A stretch of DNA of 64,000 nucleotides from Manihot esculenta (Eukaryota; Streptophyta; Magnoliopsida; Malpighiales; Euphorbiaceae), in the NCBI RefSeq assembly GCF_001659605.2, contig NC_035161.2:1963480-2027479 (forward strand), given 5' to 3'. Below the pieces are notes generated by a model. The model had not been told where the DNA came from. It made no database searches and was given only the letters and a program-made list of their open reading frames with translations. Positions 9,889 to 21,700 of the stretch are shown one piece after another (the stretch's first letter is position 1; the number at the start of each line of letters is the position of its first letter). A program made the position numbers and the translations under genes.

Positions 9889-12505
9889 ATATTATCAATT
9901 TAATCTCAGCAATATCATTATTAAAGCACAACTTTGAATTCCCTTTTTTACCATCTATGTGCTATATGATGCATCTAGGAGTGTGCATCTGCTGGTTTAT
10001 TTTACTTCGATTAGAACAAATATAAAATAAAAAAAACTGAACTTAATAAAAATTGAAATCGAATTGAACCGATTGGTTTAAATCGTTTCAGTTTTAAAAA
10101 ATATATATTTTCAATTACAATAGAAGAAATCTAGAGAAAAAAAAAAAAAAAAAACCTTGAAATTTCAATGTTCCACAAGCAGCATTCATATCTAACAACA
10201 TCTAAGAAAAAACTTTGATAAAAATTTTAAATTAACAAACAAATAGTATTAAACTAAAATTGAATTTTGATAAATATCAAAATTCATCTTCTATATAAAA
10301 ATGCCTAGAATCCAAAATGTTCTTACAAAAATTTTCTTAATTAAAAAAAATATAAATTACTCATTTAATATTAAACACCACTACAATATGAAGATACCAG
10401 ATGCAAGAGAGATGCACTTCTTTTTCAAGAAACTTGAGTCTTAATGAAGGAAAACTAACCAATTGAGAAGTCGAGAATGAGGAAGCATATGACTCGAACG
10501 AGCTTAATCCAACAAAATCTGAATCTTCGAGCTTGATTATGCATTTTCTTCATCCTTTTAATTGAGCCAAGCGTCGATTCAAGTGAGGTGCTGAAATGCA
10601 AAAAAAAAAAAAAAAAAAAGGTTTTAACAATATGATGGCGTTTCAATGAAGGGAATTTTGGATTTTTGCTTAAGATTGGTTGAAAAAGATATGGAGAATA
10701 TGGAAAAGATAAAACACAAGAAAATAAAAAATAATGAAAAGGTAGATTTTGAGGAGCGTAGTTTGAGCTTTTTGCTTTTTCTTTTGTTTAAAAAGAGAAA
10801 AAAAAAGGAAGAGAAATTTGGATTAAAACTGGTACAGAAAAAAAAATTAGAGTGAGTTCTGTTATTTCCATTTTTATTTTTAAATATTATAATTATTAAT
10901 AAGTCTTTATATTTACAAATCTATCTCTTTATTTATTAAATTTTAATATTTTATATATAAAATAATAAAATAAAAATTAAATAAAAAATTTATTATTTTA
11001 TTTTTATCTTAATTAATTAAATAAAAAAATAAACCGTTGAGAAAGAAAAAATTAAATGAGTAAAAAATTTTTGATTTAAATTTAAATATATATTGTGCTA
11101 AGATTTTTAATTTAATTTTTATTTTAATTAATTTATTTCTAAATATAAGATATAAAAATTAATAAATATATAAAATTAATTTATAAAAAATATAAACACT
11201 TATTTGTAAATAATTATAACAAGCTATTTATAAAAAATGTATGGATGAATTATAACTAAGAAACTAGTTATTATAAAAAAAATTATAACTAAATTATATG
11301 TTTTATAAAATTTTAAGAATTAAAATGTAATTTATTTTGATTAAAAATAATTTTTAATTAATTATTAAATGACATGTCAATATTAACTGTTTTAAAGAAA
11401 AGTATCAGTTTGCTAAGGATGTCAAAATATATGAGTTTTTTAAAATTTTACTTAAAAAAATGCCAAATTACATGATAATTTTTTTTATATCTACGTTAGA
11501 AAAATAATACCAAGTAAAATCATAAAATTGACCAACATATAAAATAAAAATATATATAAAAAAAATTTTGGGTGTTATTTTATTTAATTATAATTTAGGT
11601 ATCATACTAAATTAACCAATTAATCAAAACAAAATAAAATAAAAATAAAAAAATAAAAACAATTTTATTTCAAGATCTATGATTCGATTTATATTAAAAT
11701 AATATCCGTAATATCATATTTAATTTTTTAACGGCATAAAAAAATAATGGTATAATAAATAAAATATAATTATTAATTAAAAAAATATAAAAAATGTTAT
11801 TTTTAGTTTTACTTATTTGTATTTTAAAAAAAAGAAATTTATATTTTAAAGAAAATAGTTTAATTTTTATTAAATTAATTAATATCTCGTGTTATATTAA
11901 TTGATGGTGATTAAAAATTACTGTTATTCGTTAATAGCGAGATATTATAAATATTATTTTAATTTAAATTGAATCGAATGGAAAATCAATAAAATTAAAG
12001 GGTATTGTTTTTTTAGTTTTAATATACATAACACTAGCCTATCTTCAAATCTAGGTTTAGTGCATTGCGGTCCGTAGATTCAAAATGGCCTGTATTCTTA
12101 GCTGAAATGAGATTTTGTTTTATTTTACTGATGTAATGTTGCATGTTTCGTTTGTTTTAGTTACTACAGTAGTTAATCTTCTTATAGTTAGTGTAATAAA
12201 TGATGGGTTTGAAAATTACATCAAATAATAATATTATTTTATAAAATATTTTTATTATTTTATGCGTAATTTTATTACATTATAGTGTTTTTGTGTTAAT
12301 TAATAGTTTTTACTAATTTTAATGTTTTTTTTTTTTTACTTTCTTTATTTTAAGGCTATAATACCATAATATTGCACATGCAAATGTCAGACTTTTTGTA
12401 TTGTTATTGGGTATTTAGACTGTGAATTATATTTTAAATTTATATTTTAAATTTATATTTCATCATGTGATTTGATTAATAAAAGGTATAATTAGACTGT
12501 GAATT
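9889..12505. other. AT-rich intergenic DNA, no gene seen
   Basis: Long A and T runs (10137-10155, 10598-10619) and AT-rich text occur throughout. Small open frames here (for example 10646-10855) consist of Lys/Glu-rich low-complexity translation of A-rich DNA. No domain, RNA gene or transposon end was recognised. Confidence 0.6.
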
Positions 12506-12514
12506 ATATTTTAA

Positions 12515-12789
12515 AGGAAAAATTACTTTTTAGTTCTTGAGGTTTAACGTAATTAACACTTCTGTCTTTCTATTTTGGCGACCCAACACTTAAGTTCCTC
12601 ACTTTCTCTTCCGTCCAAAGAAGAAGAGGGTTAATTTTATCAATTCACGTGTCCCAAATGGATATTTTGGACGGAAGGACTACGAATTTGAATAGAAAAG
12701 AAAGTGAGGGACTTAAGTGTTGGGTCGCCAAAATAGAGGGACAGAAGTGTTAATTACATTAAATCTCAGGGACTAATAAGTAATTTTCC
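12515..12789. mobile_element. Mutator-like MITE with long terminal inverted repeats
   Basis: The 275-bp element starts AGGAAAAATTACTTTTTAG and ends TAAGTAATTTTCC. Its two arms of about 100 bp are near-complementary; for example GGCGACCCAACACTTAAGT on the left pairs with ACTTAAGTGTTGGGTCGCC on the right. A 9-bp direct repeat ATATTTTAA flanks it (12506-12514 and 12790-12798). A 9-bp duplication plus long TIRs is the Mutator pattern. It has no coding capacity. Transcripts would fold into a long hairpin. Confidence 0.85.
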
Positions 12790-12798
12790 ATATTTTAA

Positions 12799-14015
12799 GT
12801 TTATATTTCATCATGTGATTTGATGATCGCTAGGCCATTGTCACCTAAACTCGCAGCCGGAGTCTTACCAGAAAGGCAAGCTCAAAACCTATCAGAGCTC
12901 ACTGCACAAATTAGTACATTAGTATGCAATCCAATTCACAATCGGGTAGATCGGACTCATCCAAAAGGGACTCAGTTCATCTGACATGATGGGAGGAGTA
13001 GGGGAATAAGCCCAGTTATGCCATGTCCCTATCAACATGGGCGTTGAACAGAAATTAAATGGCGACCTGATGATGGTGAAAAGGCAGTACGTCCGTACGT
13101 ACGGCTCTGTCTGATAGCAACTATAATTTACTGATGCACACTAAAATCCTACCTCTTTCTGGATCTTAGATTATCATGATTAAATTTAAACTATATAACA
13201 CAAATAGAGATGAAATCCTTACACTTAAACCATAGATTTTTATGTTATTCTTCGCATGCAATATAGACTAACCATAAAAATTAAGTCATGAGAATACATA
13301 ACCATAATATTTTGTGTGACAAGTCTTGCTTTTCTATTATGAAAAGTTTTCTGTTTGGACACTGGAGGCCATGCTATTATAAGAGTAACATTTATATATT
13401 TCTTTAATAAAACAACGCATTATCAATTTATGCATTTAAAACATCACTTGAATTCAATAATAAGATGTGGGATATAAAAATATGAAACATCTCAAAATAT
13501 AGATACAATTTTGGATTAGGGCTATTGAAAAAAAAAATCAAACGTTTATTATAATTTAATATTTATTTAAAATTTTAAATTTTGAATAGTAAAACTAAAC
13601 TTTTTTAATTTAACACAATTATAGGCAAGATAATTAAATTGAATTTGAAAAAAATTAACAGTAAATTACAAAATCATCCCTAAACTTTTATTTAACTAAT
13701 AAAATAGTTCTTAAATACATATTTTTATTACAACAATATTATTTTTTATTAATCCCATTCTCACTTTTATAATATCATAGATTATTAATAAAAACTTAAG
13801 ATATGAAAAAAAAATAAAACTTTATAATTTAAAGCATATAATAGTTCATTTTATTTATAATATTATTAATAGAAAGTAAAGTTTTTCAGAAACAAAAAAT
13901 ATACACATGATTTCTAATATTGAGTATAAATATTCAATAAAATACTTCAATATATATTATTTATATGTGATTTTATAAAATAAGAACTTATTTATAATAA
14001 ATATTTATTGAATAT
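12799..14015. other. Intergenic; unassigned GC-richer block 12830-13130
   Basis: Positions 12830-13130 have non-AT-rich, LTR-like text but no ends, partner or reading frame I can name. The remainder is AT-rich with nothing recognisable. Confidence 0.5.
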
Positions 14016-15075
14016 TGTTGGATCTAAATGTTATAATCCTTGTTTTGATGATTAATAAACAATTAGTGTGCTTTCAAAAATGTTTGTTTTGAAATATTTG
14101 TATTGAACTTGTAGGTCCCTTATTAAAATGAATGAATTCGCTTCAGTTTCAAAAGTGAAAAGTGCCAATCTTGGAAGCATACCACAAGAAAGGGATCAGA
14201 ATGTAATTTTTTCTTTATGCATTGTCAATTTCAATTAATTAATTGTGATGGCTCAAGGTTTCTTTCAATCCTAAAAAGTTTATAAACACGGACTTTAGGC
14301 TGCCGAAATCCTTTTTCAATATGCCCCCTAAGGACAAACCTTCAGCTTTCAAAGGAGAAGGGACAGAGGCAAAAGTCTAAAATGTTCAACCATCGAACAT
14401 GTACTTTAGGCAACTGAAAGTCTATTTTCAAGAATGATATTCTTCATCTTAAATGGTTCGGCCGCCGAACTTTAACCTTAAGCTGTTGAATCTGAGTTTT
14501 TCTGAGCACGATATAACGGTTATTTCTGTACACAAATGGCTCTATTTACATTTAATGCATCCCGAACGGCCATATTTATAATATAACTATAAATATAATG
14601 TATTTTTTATCTGAAAAGGTTAAAATAACTATTTAAGCATACACTTATTGAGATTAAAGTCTTTTTCACTCTTTCTCTCTCTCAAAACCTTGAGCCATAA
14701 CATTAATTTCTTGAAAGTCTGTCTTGAGTTGTAATTGGTTTGAGTTTTAACATTGAGTGAAGATTGTTGAGTGAATTAATTATAGTGGATGTGATTTTGA
14801 GCAAAGTATTGCTCTTGTGAGAAAAAGAGATTTGTAAAAAAGTAAGGGTTTTGCTCTAAAATTGTAAAGAGTTTTAATTTTCACCCAAAAAAGATTTGAC
14901 AATGGAATTGAACTCTCAAGGAGGGTTTTGAGGAGAGGACGTAGGCTTGAGATAGCTGAACCTCTATAAACCATTGTGTTGATCTTTCTTTACCTTCCTT
15001 ATTCCCTTTTAAATTTGTCTCTTACCTTAAATTTTTTATAAATCCAATTTACTCCCCCTCTTAGATTACTTTCTA
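14016..15075 (+). repeat. SIRE-like copia LTR, apparently solo or truncated
   Basis: It starts TGTTGGATCTAAATG with a TTTTGATGATTAAT block soon after. It ends in sequence like CCAATTTACTCCCCCTCTTAG followed by ATTACTTTCTAG. Near the end lie GGAGAGGACGTAGGCTTGAG and GATAGCTGAACCTCTATAAA, text I associate with long LTRs of the SIRE/Maximus copia lineage. No gag-pol follows. Clean 5-bp flanks could not be matched, and the right end runs into a gypsy relic. Confidence 0.6.
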
Positions 15076-15082
15076 GTCTCCT

Positions 15083-15275
15083 AGGTACACTAGGTACACT
15101 CTTTCATATTGTAATAATTCCATAAAACTTTTATCATCATAATCTCCTTGTTTTTTAACTTTTTGTCCTCCGTGTCTATAATTCATACTGGCTACTCCAT
15201 ATAGATGAGATTTTCTAAGATCTCTATATTAGACTCATTAAGAACTTTGTTCGGATCCGACACTCTATACAACTT
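15083..15275 (-). pseudogene. Relic of chromovirus integrase/chromodomain end
   Basis: This stretch aligns by eye with 25470-25655, the antisense integrase end of the chromovirus in this window. Shared anchors are CCTAGGTACACT/CCCAGGTACACT, TCCTTGTTT...CAACTTT/TAACTTT, GGTGTCTAAGATCC versus CGTGTCTATAATTC, and CTCGGATCTGACAC versus TTCGGATCCGACAC. It is heavily mutated and has no frame. Confidence 0.65.
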
Positions 15276-15658
15276 AACGATAAATATAAATAAATTTAAA
15301 TAGCTAGTACATGGTACATTAGTTAATTTTTATAGTTTAGACTATATTTATTAAAATGCGAATATTCAAAATTTTTTTGTAGTTATACTATATTTTATTA
15401 TCATTCCCTCTTAATTTTCAAAACATATTCATCGTATCTATGTATAATAAACCTAACCCAAAAATCTCACAGCTCGTTACCCCCAAAATAATTCCTATAA
15501 TTTTTTTTTCAAAAAACGAAAAACCATAAGCAAAAGCAACAGCAGCAGCCGCAACTAACAGCAATAAGCATATATGATTACATCAGTTGTTTGCTAAAAT
15601 ATTCTGGAAAACGAACATTCACTAATAAAGTCCTATGCAATAATGAATTAAATTCTAT
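15276..15658. other. Downstream flank / 3'UTR of GT47 gene
   Basis: Short AT-rich spacer. The part next to the stop codon (about 15480-15658) should be 3'UTR of the antisense gene. No clear polyadenylation signal was chosen. Confidence 0.5.
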
Positions 15659-17224
15659 TCAAGTTTCTCCAACATACCCAGAAAAAGTATATTTGTAATC
15701 ATCCCCCTCTGCAAAACCATTACTAGGATCCTTTCCCTCTCTTGTTACCTTCCTAACTCTCTCTATTCTCTCAAGAATTCCCTTGACTGCTAAATCAAAT
15801 GCATCTTCAATGGTTTCCATTCTAGACCTGGGGTCTGCATATACAATCCTTGGAATGAGTTTTATAACCTCCTCTCTCATAGCCAATACCCTATTTTCTG
15901 GTATTCTAAGCAATGTCTGGTTTATGCCAGCTTTCCAATCTTTAACATCTCTCACAGGCATATACACAGAATATTTACTATAATTCTTTGGTAAATGCCA
16001 CTTATATTGGGCATAGGCTGTACCTGGATGAAAGAAAACAGGAATGCACCCTGCTAATATAGAATCAAATATGGATCTCCTTGTGTATGAATCCCCTGTA
16101 GGCTGCAAGCAAAAAACTGAATTCTGAAACAGCCTCATCACATTCACTGGGTTATCACAACTAATTGCACCATTGACACCATAATCACACTCTAATAACT
16201 TGCACAAGTTTTTTGAAGCTAGGCATTCTTCAATAATCTTGCCTCTGATAGAATCTTGAAGATCAGGCCTTGGAGCACCAGCAAAAGAAAATAAGTATGG
16301 CCTTGTTTGTCTTCTCACCTTATCTTGCCATTGAAACACTTCACTGTCTCTTGAGGGATGAAAACAAGTTGGATATGGTATAGCATAATCATTGTTCCAT
16401 GAACTTGACTCTATTGCCAACATTGACATGTTATTAGATTCTGGCAAGAACCTAAACTTGCTACCCCAATCAGACTCATTATCAGTTTGCCTTCTAAAAT
16501 CCCAAGCAATTCTCCCTGCAACCAAGAAATGGTCTCTGCCCAACATTTTCTTCCACTCAGGTTTTTCTACAAGCCACTTGACAAGATCAGAAGCAGATTG
16601 ATCTCTCACTGATATTTTAAAACCCCAAAGATATCTGCTAACATCAAGACCAGCATAAAATGGCACATAAATAGCAGAGGCAAGGAAAGAATCATTGGTT
16701 AAGCACTTGTATTTCTTCATCCTAAAGTGGAAAATGACTTCCAACAAGAATTGATTAGTAGAATACCAACTCTTGTTTAATAAAATTCCTTGCGAATTTT
16801 CTACTTCATGACCCAAAGCAGAGTTAACCAAATAAGAACACATGTTATGCTCAGCTCCTGGGGTGATAGACTCACAATTTTCAAGCAAATCTCGGTTGAA
16901 TCGGCTAGGAAGATGATGAATATAAACGTATCGACCCAAACAAGAATCTTTAACAGGTTTTGGTAGCACATTGTCCTCTCTAAGATAGTCAGCTTTAACG
17001 GGTCCAATGGAGGTTTGGTTGAGATTTTCAGGGAGGTGGAGGGATTTTGATTTGTGGGTAGAGATTGAATTTTCATAATCAGTAATTAAAACAGTGACCC
17101 TTTCTTGGGTTCCAATTAGAGCTGAATAATCAAAGCCAAACAAAACAAAACAGAAAATGAAGGAGACAAGAATGACCAACCATAGTTGAGTGTTGCAGCA
17201 ATTTCTGGTGATTGGATTCTCCAT
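15659..17224 (-). CDS. Exostosin-family glycosyltransferase (GT47), xyloglucan galactosyltransferase-like
   Basis: This is a single uninterrupted 521-aa frame; many members of this clade lack introns. ATG at 17224 gives a short cytosolic tail, then one hydrophobic segment (about 14-36), as in a type II Golgi membrane protein. After a stem of about 55 residues, the exostosin domain starts near 96 (GRYVYIHHLPSRFN) and runs to about 460. Key conserved blocks are PYLFSFAGAPRP (309-320), NSVFCLQPTGDSYTRRS (368-384) and IFDSILAGCIPVFF (385-398), the nucleotide-sugar binding core of GT47. Several NxS/T sites and conserved cysteines support a lumenal domain. Clade A members such as MUR3, XLT2 and related GTs add galactosyl or similar residues to xyloglucan in the Golgi. 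Donor and acceptor here are not determined by sequence. The gene looks intact. Confidence 0.92.
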   Translation of the reverse strand: MENPITRNCCNTQLWLVILVSFIFCFVLFGFDYSALIGTQERVTVLITDYENSISTHKSKSLHLPENLNQTSIGPVKADYLREDNVLPKPVKDSCLGRYVYIHHLPSRFNRDLLENCESITPGAEHNMCSYLVNSALGHEVENSQGILLNKSWYSTNQFLLEVIFHFRMKKYKCLTNDSFLASAIYVPFYAGLDVSRYLWGFKISVRDQSASDLVKWLVEKPEWKKMLGRDHFLVAGRIAWDFRRQTDNESDWGSKFRFLPESNNMSMLAIESSSWNNDYAIPYPTCFHPSRDSEVFQWQDKVRRQTRPYLFSFAGAPRPDLQDSIRGKIIEECLASKNLCKLLECDYGVNGAISCDNPVNVMRLFQNSVFCLQPTGDSYTRRSIFDSILAGCIPVFFHPGTAYAQYKWHLPKNYSKYSVYMPVRDVKDWKAGINQTLLRIPENRVLAMREEVIKLIPRIVYADPRSRMETIEDAFDLAVKGILERIERVRKVTREGKDPSNGFAEGDDYKYTFSGYVGET

Positions 17225-18612
17225 CTTCTCTTGATAATCTTCCCAAAAAGAAGCAGAAATAATAGTTTTCTTGGATCAAACTGGCACTATTTTGGCTGGT
17301 AATTGTGAAAGGAAGATGAAGAATTAAAGCTAAGCCTGGTTCCATACTTTGGATCTTGGAATGGATTACTAGACCTTTTTGTTTGGATTCGTGCCTTGCT
17401 TTGATTGCGGGAGCAAATTTCGGTTCCATTTTTTTTAGCCGACTGAAGACAAACAAATTAACCCTTCCCACTACAAAATTCAGGGTTTTGTCAATAAGAG
17501 AACGAACCAATTTCATGGCCAAACTTTATTTGAAAATAGTAAAGTAAAAAAGAAAATTGAATATAAGGAAAGGAAAAATAAAATCAAAATCAATTTTTAT
17601 TTAATAATCTATTTAGAAAATTTTAAAAAAAGGATAGATTTAAAATTAGGCAAACAAAAAAGTATTAAAGATATTTATAATTTTAACTTTAATTTATTTT
17701 ATAAAAATATCTTTAAATAATTTTTTTTATTTTTAACATATAAATTACTTAAAAATTAATCGATAAAAATATTTTTTTAATTAAATAGACATTAATTTAT
17801 TTTAAAGAAAATATTTTTCTTTTAAAATTAAAAATTTTATATGATTTACAAATTGTATTAACACATTAAATATTATAGACCCCTATAATATATTCTAACT
17901 AATTAAAATATCTTTATAATTTTAAAATTATATTAAAAAAATTTTATATTTTTATTCCGTCAACTAAAAAATATTTATTATTTTTTTTATTAATCTATTA
18001 ATTAAAATTAAAAACAATTTTGATATTATACCCCTTACTTGTTAAAATGTTTTTAATTTTAAAATTATATTAAAATATTTTTATATTTTTAATTTATTAA
18101 CTAAAATACAAATTTCATTAGTTTCTATTTATTTTTATTATTAATTTATTAGTCAAAATTAAAAAAAATTATATATCAAAAGGATGGATGGTGAATTTTA
18201 TTTAATGAGTAGAACAATTGAAGATAATTTTTTTTAAATAAATCTAATTAAATTTATATATTTTTATTCAAGAGTTAATTAAGTTTAATTTAATTTTTTG
18301 ACCAATTCATTTCATGTATTTTTATTCAATGACTAAATAAGTCCTGATTTGATATAATATTTTTTAATAACAAAATATTTTTTAATTTAAATGTATTAAT
18401 TTAATTAACATGAAAATATTTAAAAAATATATAGATAATAAATAATTTTAAAATTATTAAAATGAAATTTTATTAATAAAAATAACATTTTAATAATAAA
18501 AATAGTATTTTATTATTAAAAAAATATTATTATTTTATGACTGGATTTATTTTATCTTTAAATAAAAATATATGAATTTAATTAATAAAAAATAATAAAT
18601 TAGACTTATATA
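17225..18612. other. Upstream region of GT47 gene and AT-rich spacer
   Basis: Positions 17225-17550 should contain the 5'UTR and promoter of the GT47 gene on -. From 17550 the DNA is extremely AT-rich (runs of TTTAATTATTTTTA type). No gene or element was recognised. Confidence 0.6.
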
Positions 18613-18712
18613 TAGCACTCCGAGACTTAGCCTAGTGGAAAGTGCATTCTTGTAGTCTTGTGAGGTCAAAGGTTTGACTCCCCCACCCCCTATTTTAAAA
18701 AAAAAAAAAATC
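18613..18712 (+). mobile_element. tRNA-derived SINE with A-tail and 11-bp target duplication
   Basis: The body TAGCACTCCGAGACTTAGCC...CCCCACCCCCTATTTT is followed by 14 A. A box A-like TAGCCTAGTGGAAAGTG and a box B-like GGTTTGACTCC have tRNA-like spacing, as in a polymerase III internal promoter. The flanking direct repeat AGACTTATATA lies at 18602-18612 and 18713-18723. At about 100 bp it is a short SINE or 5' tRNA-related fragment. The perfect target duplication suggests a fairly young insertion. Confidence 0.8.
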
Positions 18713-18723
18713 AGACTTATATA

Positions 18724-19599
18724 GTTTTTAGTAAAAATATAAATATTTTATATAATTTATATTTAATTTTTTTATTTTTAATTAATAAGCTAAAGATAAA
18801 ATAAATAAAAATTAATAAATATTTTTTTAGTTAACACAATATAAATATTAAGTCATTTTAATGTAATTTTAAAATTATATGTATATTTTAATTATTTAAA
18901 ATAAATTTAACGTTAAAAATAAATAAAAATTAATGAATATATGTTTAGTTACTAAAATAAAAATATAAAAATATTTTAATATAATTTTAAAACTACATAA
19001 ATATTTTAATTAATTAAGATAAACTAACAAGATAATAATTATTTTAATATTATATAAATAAATTTTTATATTTAGCTCAATTTAAAATATCATTATTTAA
19101 GATTTAATTTGTTTTTAAAAAATAATTTATAAATAAAAGTAGTTGTAGAAAACAACTAATTAAAAAATATATTTTTAAGAAAATAAATTATTTAGATATA
19201 AATAGTGTCGACGTTAATTTTATCAGTACCAACAACATGATATATATATTCTGGATAAAATAATGGAATCGCCACCTAGGTTGAAGACGAATCAGCGCAA
19301 TCTGTGGGATACTGTGAATCATATTGAAAAGAACAATTAAATTTCCTAATATGCCCTTAATAACCTACAATTATTACAATAAAGATACTTAATTTTAATG
19401 GTTTGCTAAAATTAAATTAATTTAAATTTAAATTTAAAATATAGTTAACGATAGAGTTTATATAAATTTAAAATTTTTAATCATATTTCTATTTAAATAC
19501 TTTTTAGTTATTTTTTATATTTTAATTCAAAAAACATTAGTGGAGTGATTTCAAACTATATTTTGATTTTGTAAAAAATAAAAACATTTTAATTAATTA
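18724..19599. other. AT-rich spacer, nothing recognised
   Basis: Very AT-rich with no long open frames. Positions 19210-19330 are slightly less AT-rich but match nothing I know. Confidence 0.55.
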
Positions 19600-20165
19600 T
19601 ACTTATGGAGATCTGCTGATTTGTAATTGTTAACGTTAATTTTCTTATGGAGTCTCGCCTTGAAGTTAAGAGGGTGAATCTTATCCAACCTATAGTCGAC
19701 TTGTCCTGAAGTGCTCGGATCTCCTTTTCTTTTAGTTCCTGGCACCATGATTGTCTGGGCCTCCTTTCTACGGGTGGAACCACGTATTGATTTATCAGAT
19801 CCTTGCTACAAGGCCTAATCTTATGGTAACAACTCTCCTGATAATTCGGTGATGATGCGGTCCGCTCGTTGGTAAAGCATTTTCACCCACTAATTAGATG
19901 GGAATCCCGTGATCGAAGGTGTAAAGAAGATCTGCTGGTTTGTAGCTGTTAACATTAACTTCCTTATGAAGCCTCACCCTGAAGTTAAGAGGGCGAATAT
20001 TGTCCAACCTGTGGCCGACCTATCCTGAAGCACTCAGGTCTCCTTTTCTCTTAGTTTCGGGCACCATGATCTTCCGGACCTTCCTTTCTACGAATGGGAC
20101 CGCGTATTGATTTATCATATCCTTACCATGTGGCCTAGTCTTATGGTAATAACTCACCGCTTACT
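19600..20165. repeat. Two ~240-bp diverged direct repeats
   Basis: Copy one (about 19608-19850) and copy two (about 19928-20160) share GAAGTTAAGAGGG, CACCATGAT and GCGTATTGATTTATCA/ACGTATTGATTTATCA blocks in the same order, about 320 bp apart. They form the left edge of the minisatellite field. Confidence 0.75.
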
Positions 20166-20399
20166 TTGGGCGAGTCTCATATAGCATCAGAGGTCCTCCG
20201 CTGGTCTTTAATTCTTTAGATTTAAAGGTGACAGTTGTCTTCATGATCTGGATCATATGGCTTGTTTGTCCAAACTGAGTACATGATATCCTTACTTTCT
20301 TCTTGCTTGCCTTGCCGACTAGTCAGGTTTAAGGTTTGTCTTGGCAAAAATTGATCCGAATAATATATTAATGCCTTGATGATTTTTTAGCCATTTTTC

Positions 20400-21700
20400 A
20401 GCTCTTGCGAGCTCCCGAGACTTTTGCAGCCTTGTCGTGCTTCTGGGTGTTTTCCTGCTCTAGCGTGCTTACGAGCTTTCTCTAGTCCTGATGAACTTTC
20501 TGGCATAAAATGCATTTGCTAGCTTCCGGGCATTTTTCTAGCCCTTATGAGCTCCTTGGCTTTTTTTAGCCCATGCAAGTTCCTGAGACTTTTATAACCA
20601 TGTCGAACTTCTGGGTATTTTTCAACCCTGGCGTGCTTCCGGGCTTTCTCTAGCCCTGACGATCTTTTCGGGCATCAAACGCCTTTGTGAGCTTTTAGGC
20701 ATTTTTCTAGCCCTTATGAGCTTCTGGGCTTTCTCTAACCCTGACGAGCTTTCTGGCATCAAATGCCTTTGCAAGCTTCTGAATATTTTTCTAGCCCTTA
20801 CAAACTCCTTGGCCTTTTCTAGTCTTTACGGGCATTTTTCTAGCCCTGATCTTAGCTATGATGTGCCTCCGGGCTTTTTTGGCATCAAATGCATTTGCAA
20901 GCTTCCGAGCATTTTTCTAGCATTTGCAAGCTTTCAGGCTTTCTCTAGCCCTGACGAGCTTTCTGGCATCCAATATCTTTGTGAGCTTCTGAGCATTTTT
21001 CTAGTCCTTACAAGCTCATTGGCCTTTTCTAGCCTTTACGGGTATTTCTCTAGCCCTTGCGAACTCTTGGCATTTTCCAACCTTGTCGAGCTTTCAAGCA
21101 TTTTCGAGCCTTGGAATGCTTCCGAACTTTCTCTAGCCCTGACGAGCTTTCTAGCATCAAATGCTTTTGTGAGCTTCTGGGCATTTTTCTAGCCCTTACG
21201 AGCCCCTTGGCCTTTTCTAGCCTTTACGTGAATTTCCTAGCCTTGATCCTAGACTTGATGTGCCTCCGGGCTTTCTCTAACCTTGACAAGCTTTCGAGCA
21301 TCAAATGCCTTTGCAAGTTTCTGGGCATTTTCCTAACCCTTACGAGCTCCTTGACCTTTTCTAGCCTTTACGGGTATTTCCTCTAGCCCTTGCGAACTCT
21401 TGACCTTTTCCAACCTTGTCGAGCTTTCAAGCATTTTCAAGCCTTGGAATGCTTCCAGACTTTCTCTAGCCCTGACGAACTTTCTAGCATCAAATACTTT
21501 TGCAAGCTTCTGGGCATTTTTCTAACCCTTACGAGCCCTTTGGCCTTTTCTAGCCTTTACATGAATTTCTTAGCCTTGATCCTAGACTTGATGTGCCTCC
21601 AGGCTTCCTCTAACCTTGACAAGCTTTTGAGCATCAAATGCCTTTGCGAGCTTTTGGGCATTTTCCTAGCCCTTACGAGTTTCTAGGATTTCTTTAGCCC
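20400..21700. repeat. Degenerate minisatellite with ~333-bp higher-order repeat
   Basis: Short phrases such as TTTCTAGCCCTGACGAGC, CTTTCTGGCATCAAATGC and GGGCATTTTTCTAGCCC recur every few tens of bases with substitutions. On top of this, a higher-order unit of about 333 bp beginning CTAGCCCTTGCGAACTCTTG repeats at about 21052 and 21385. Open frames across it (20716-21192, 21057-21386, 21390-21686) give similar repetitive Phe/Ser/Leu-rich peptides because the DNA repeats, so I do not call them genes. Tat-lineage gypsy elements often carry such arrays next to their LTR; that origin is possible but not shown. Confidence 0.8.

Noticed and set aside
10646..10855. Lys/Glu-rich 69-codon frame
   Set aside because: Translation of A-rich low-complexity DNA.
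18613..18712. Considered as a functional tRNA gene
   Set aside because: It has A and B box-like sequence, but no full cloverleaf, plus an A-tail and target duplication, which fit a SINE.
20716..21686. Open frames with a repetitive Phe/Ser/Leu-rich peptide
   Set aside because: Produced by minisatellite DNA lacking stops in that frame; no start context, no domain, and the array itself explains the repeats.
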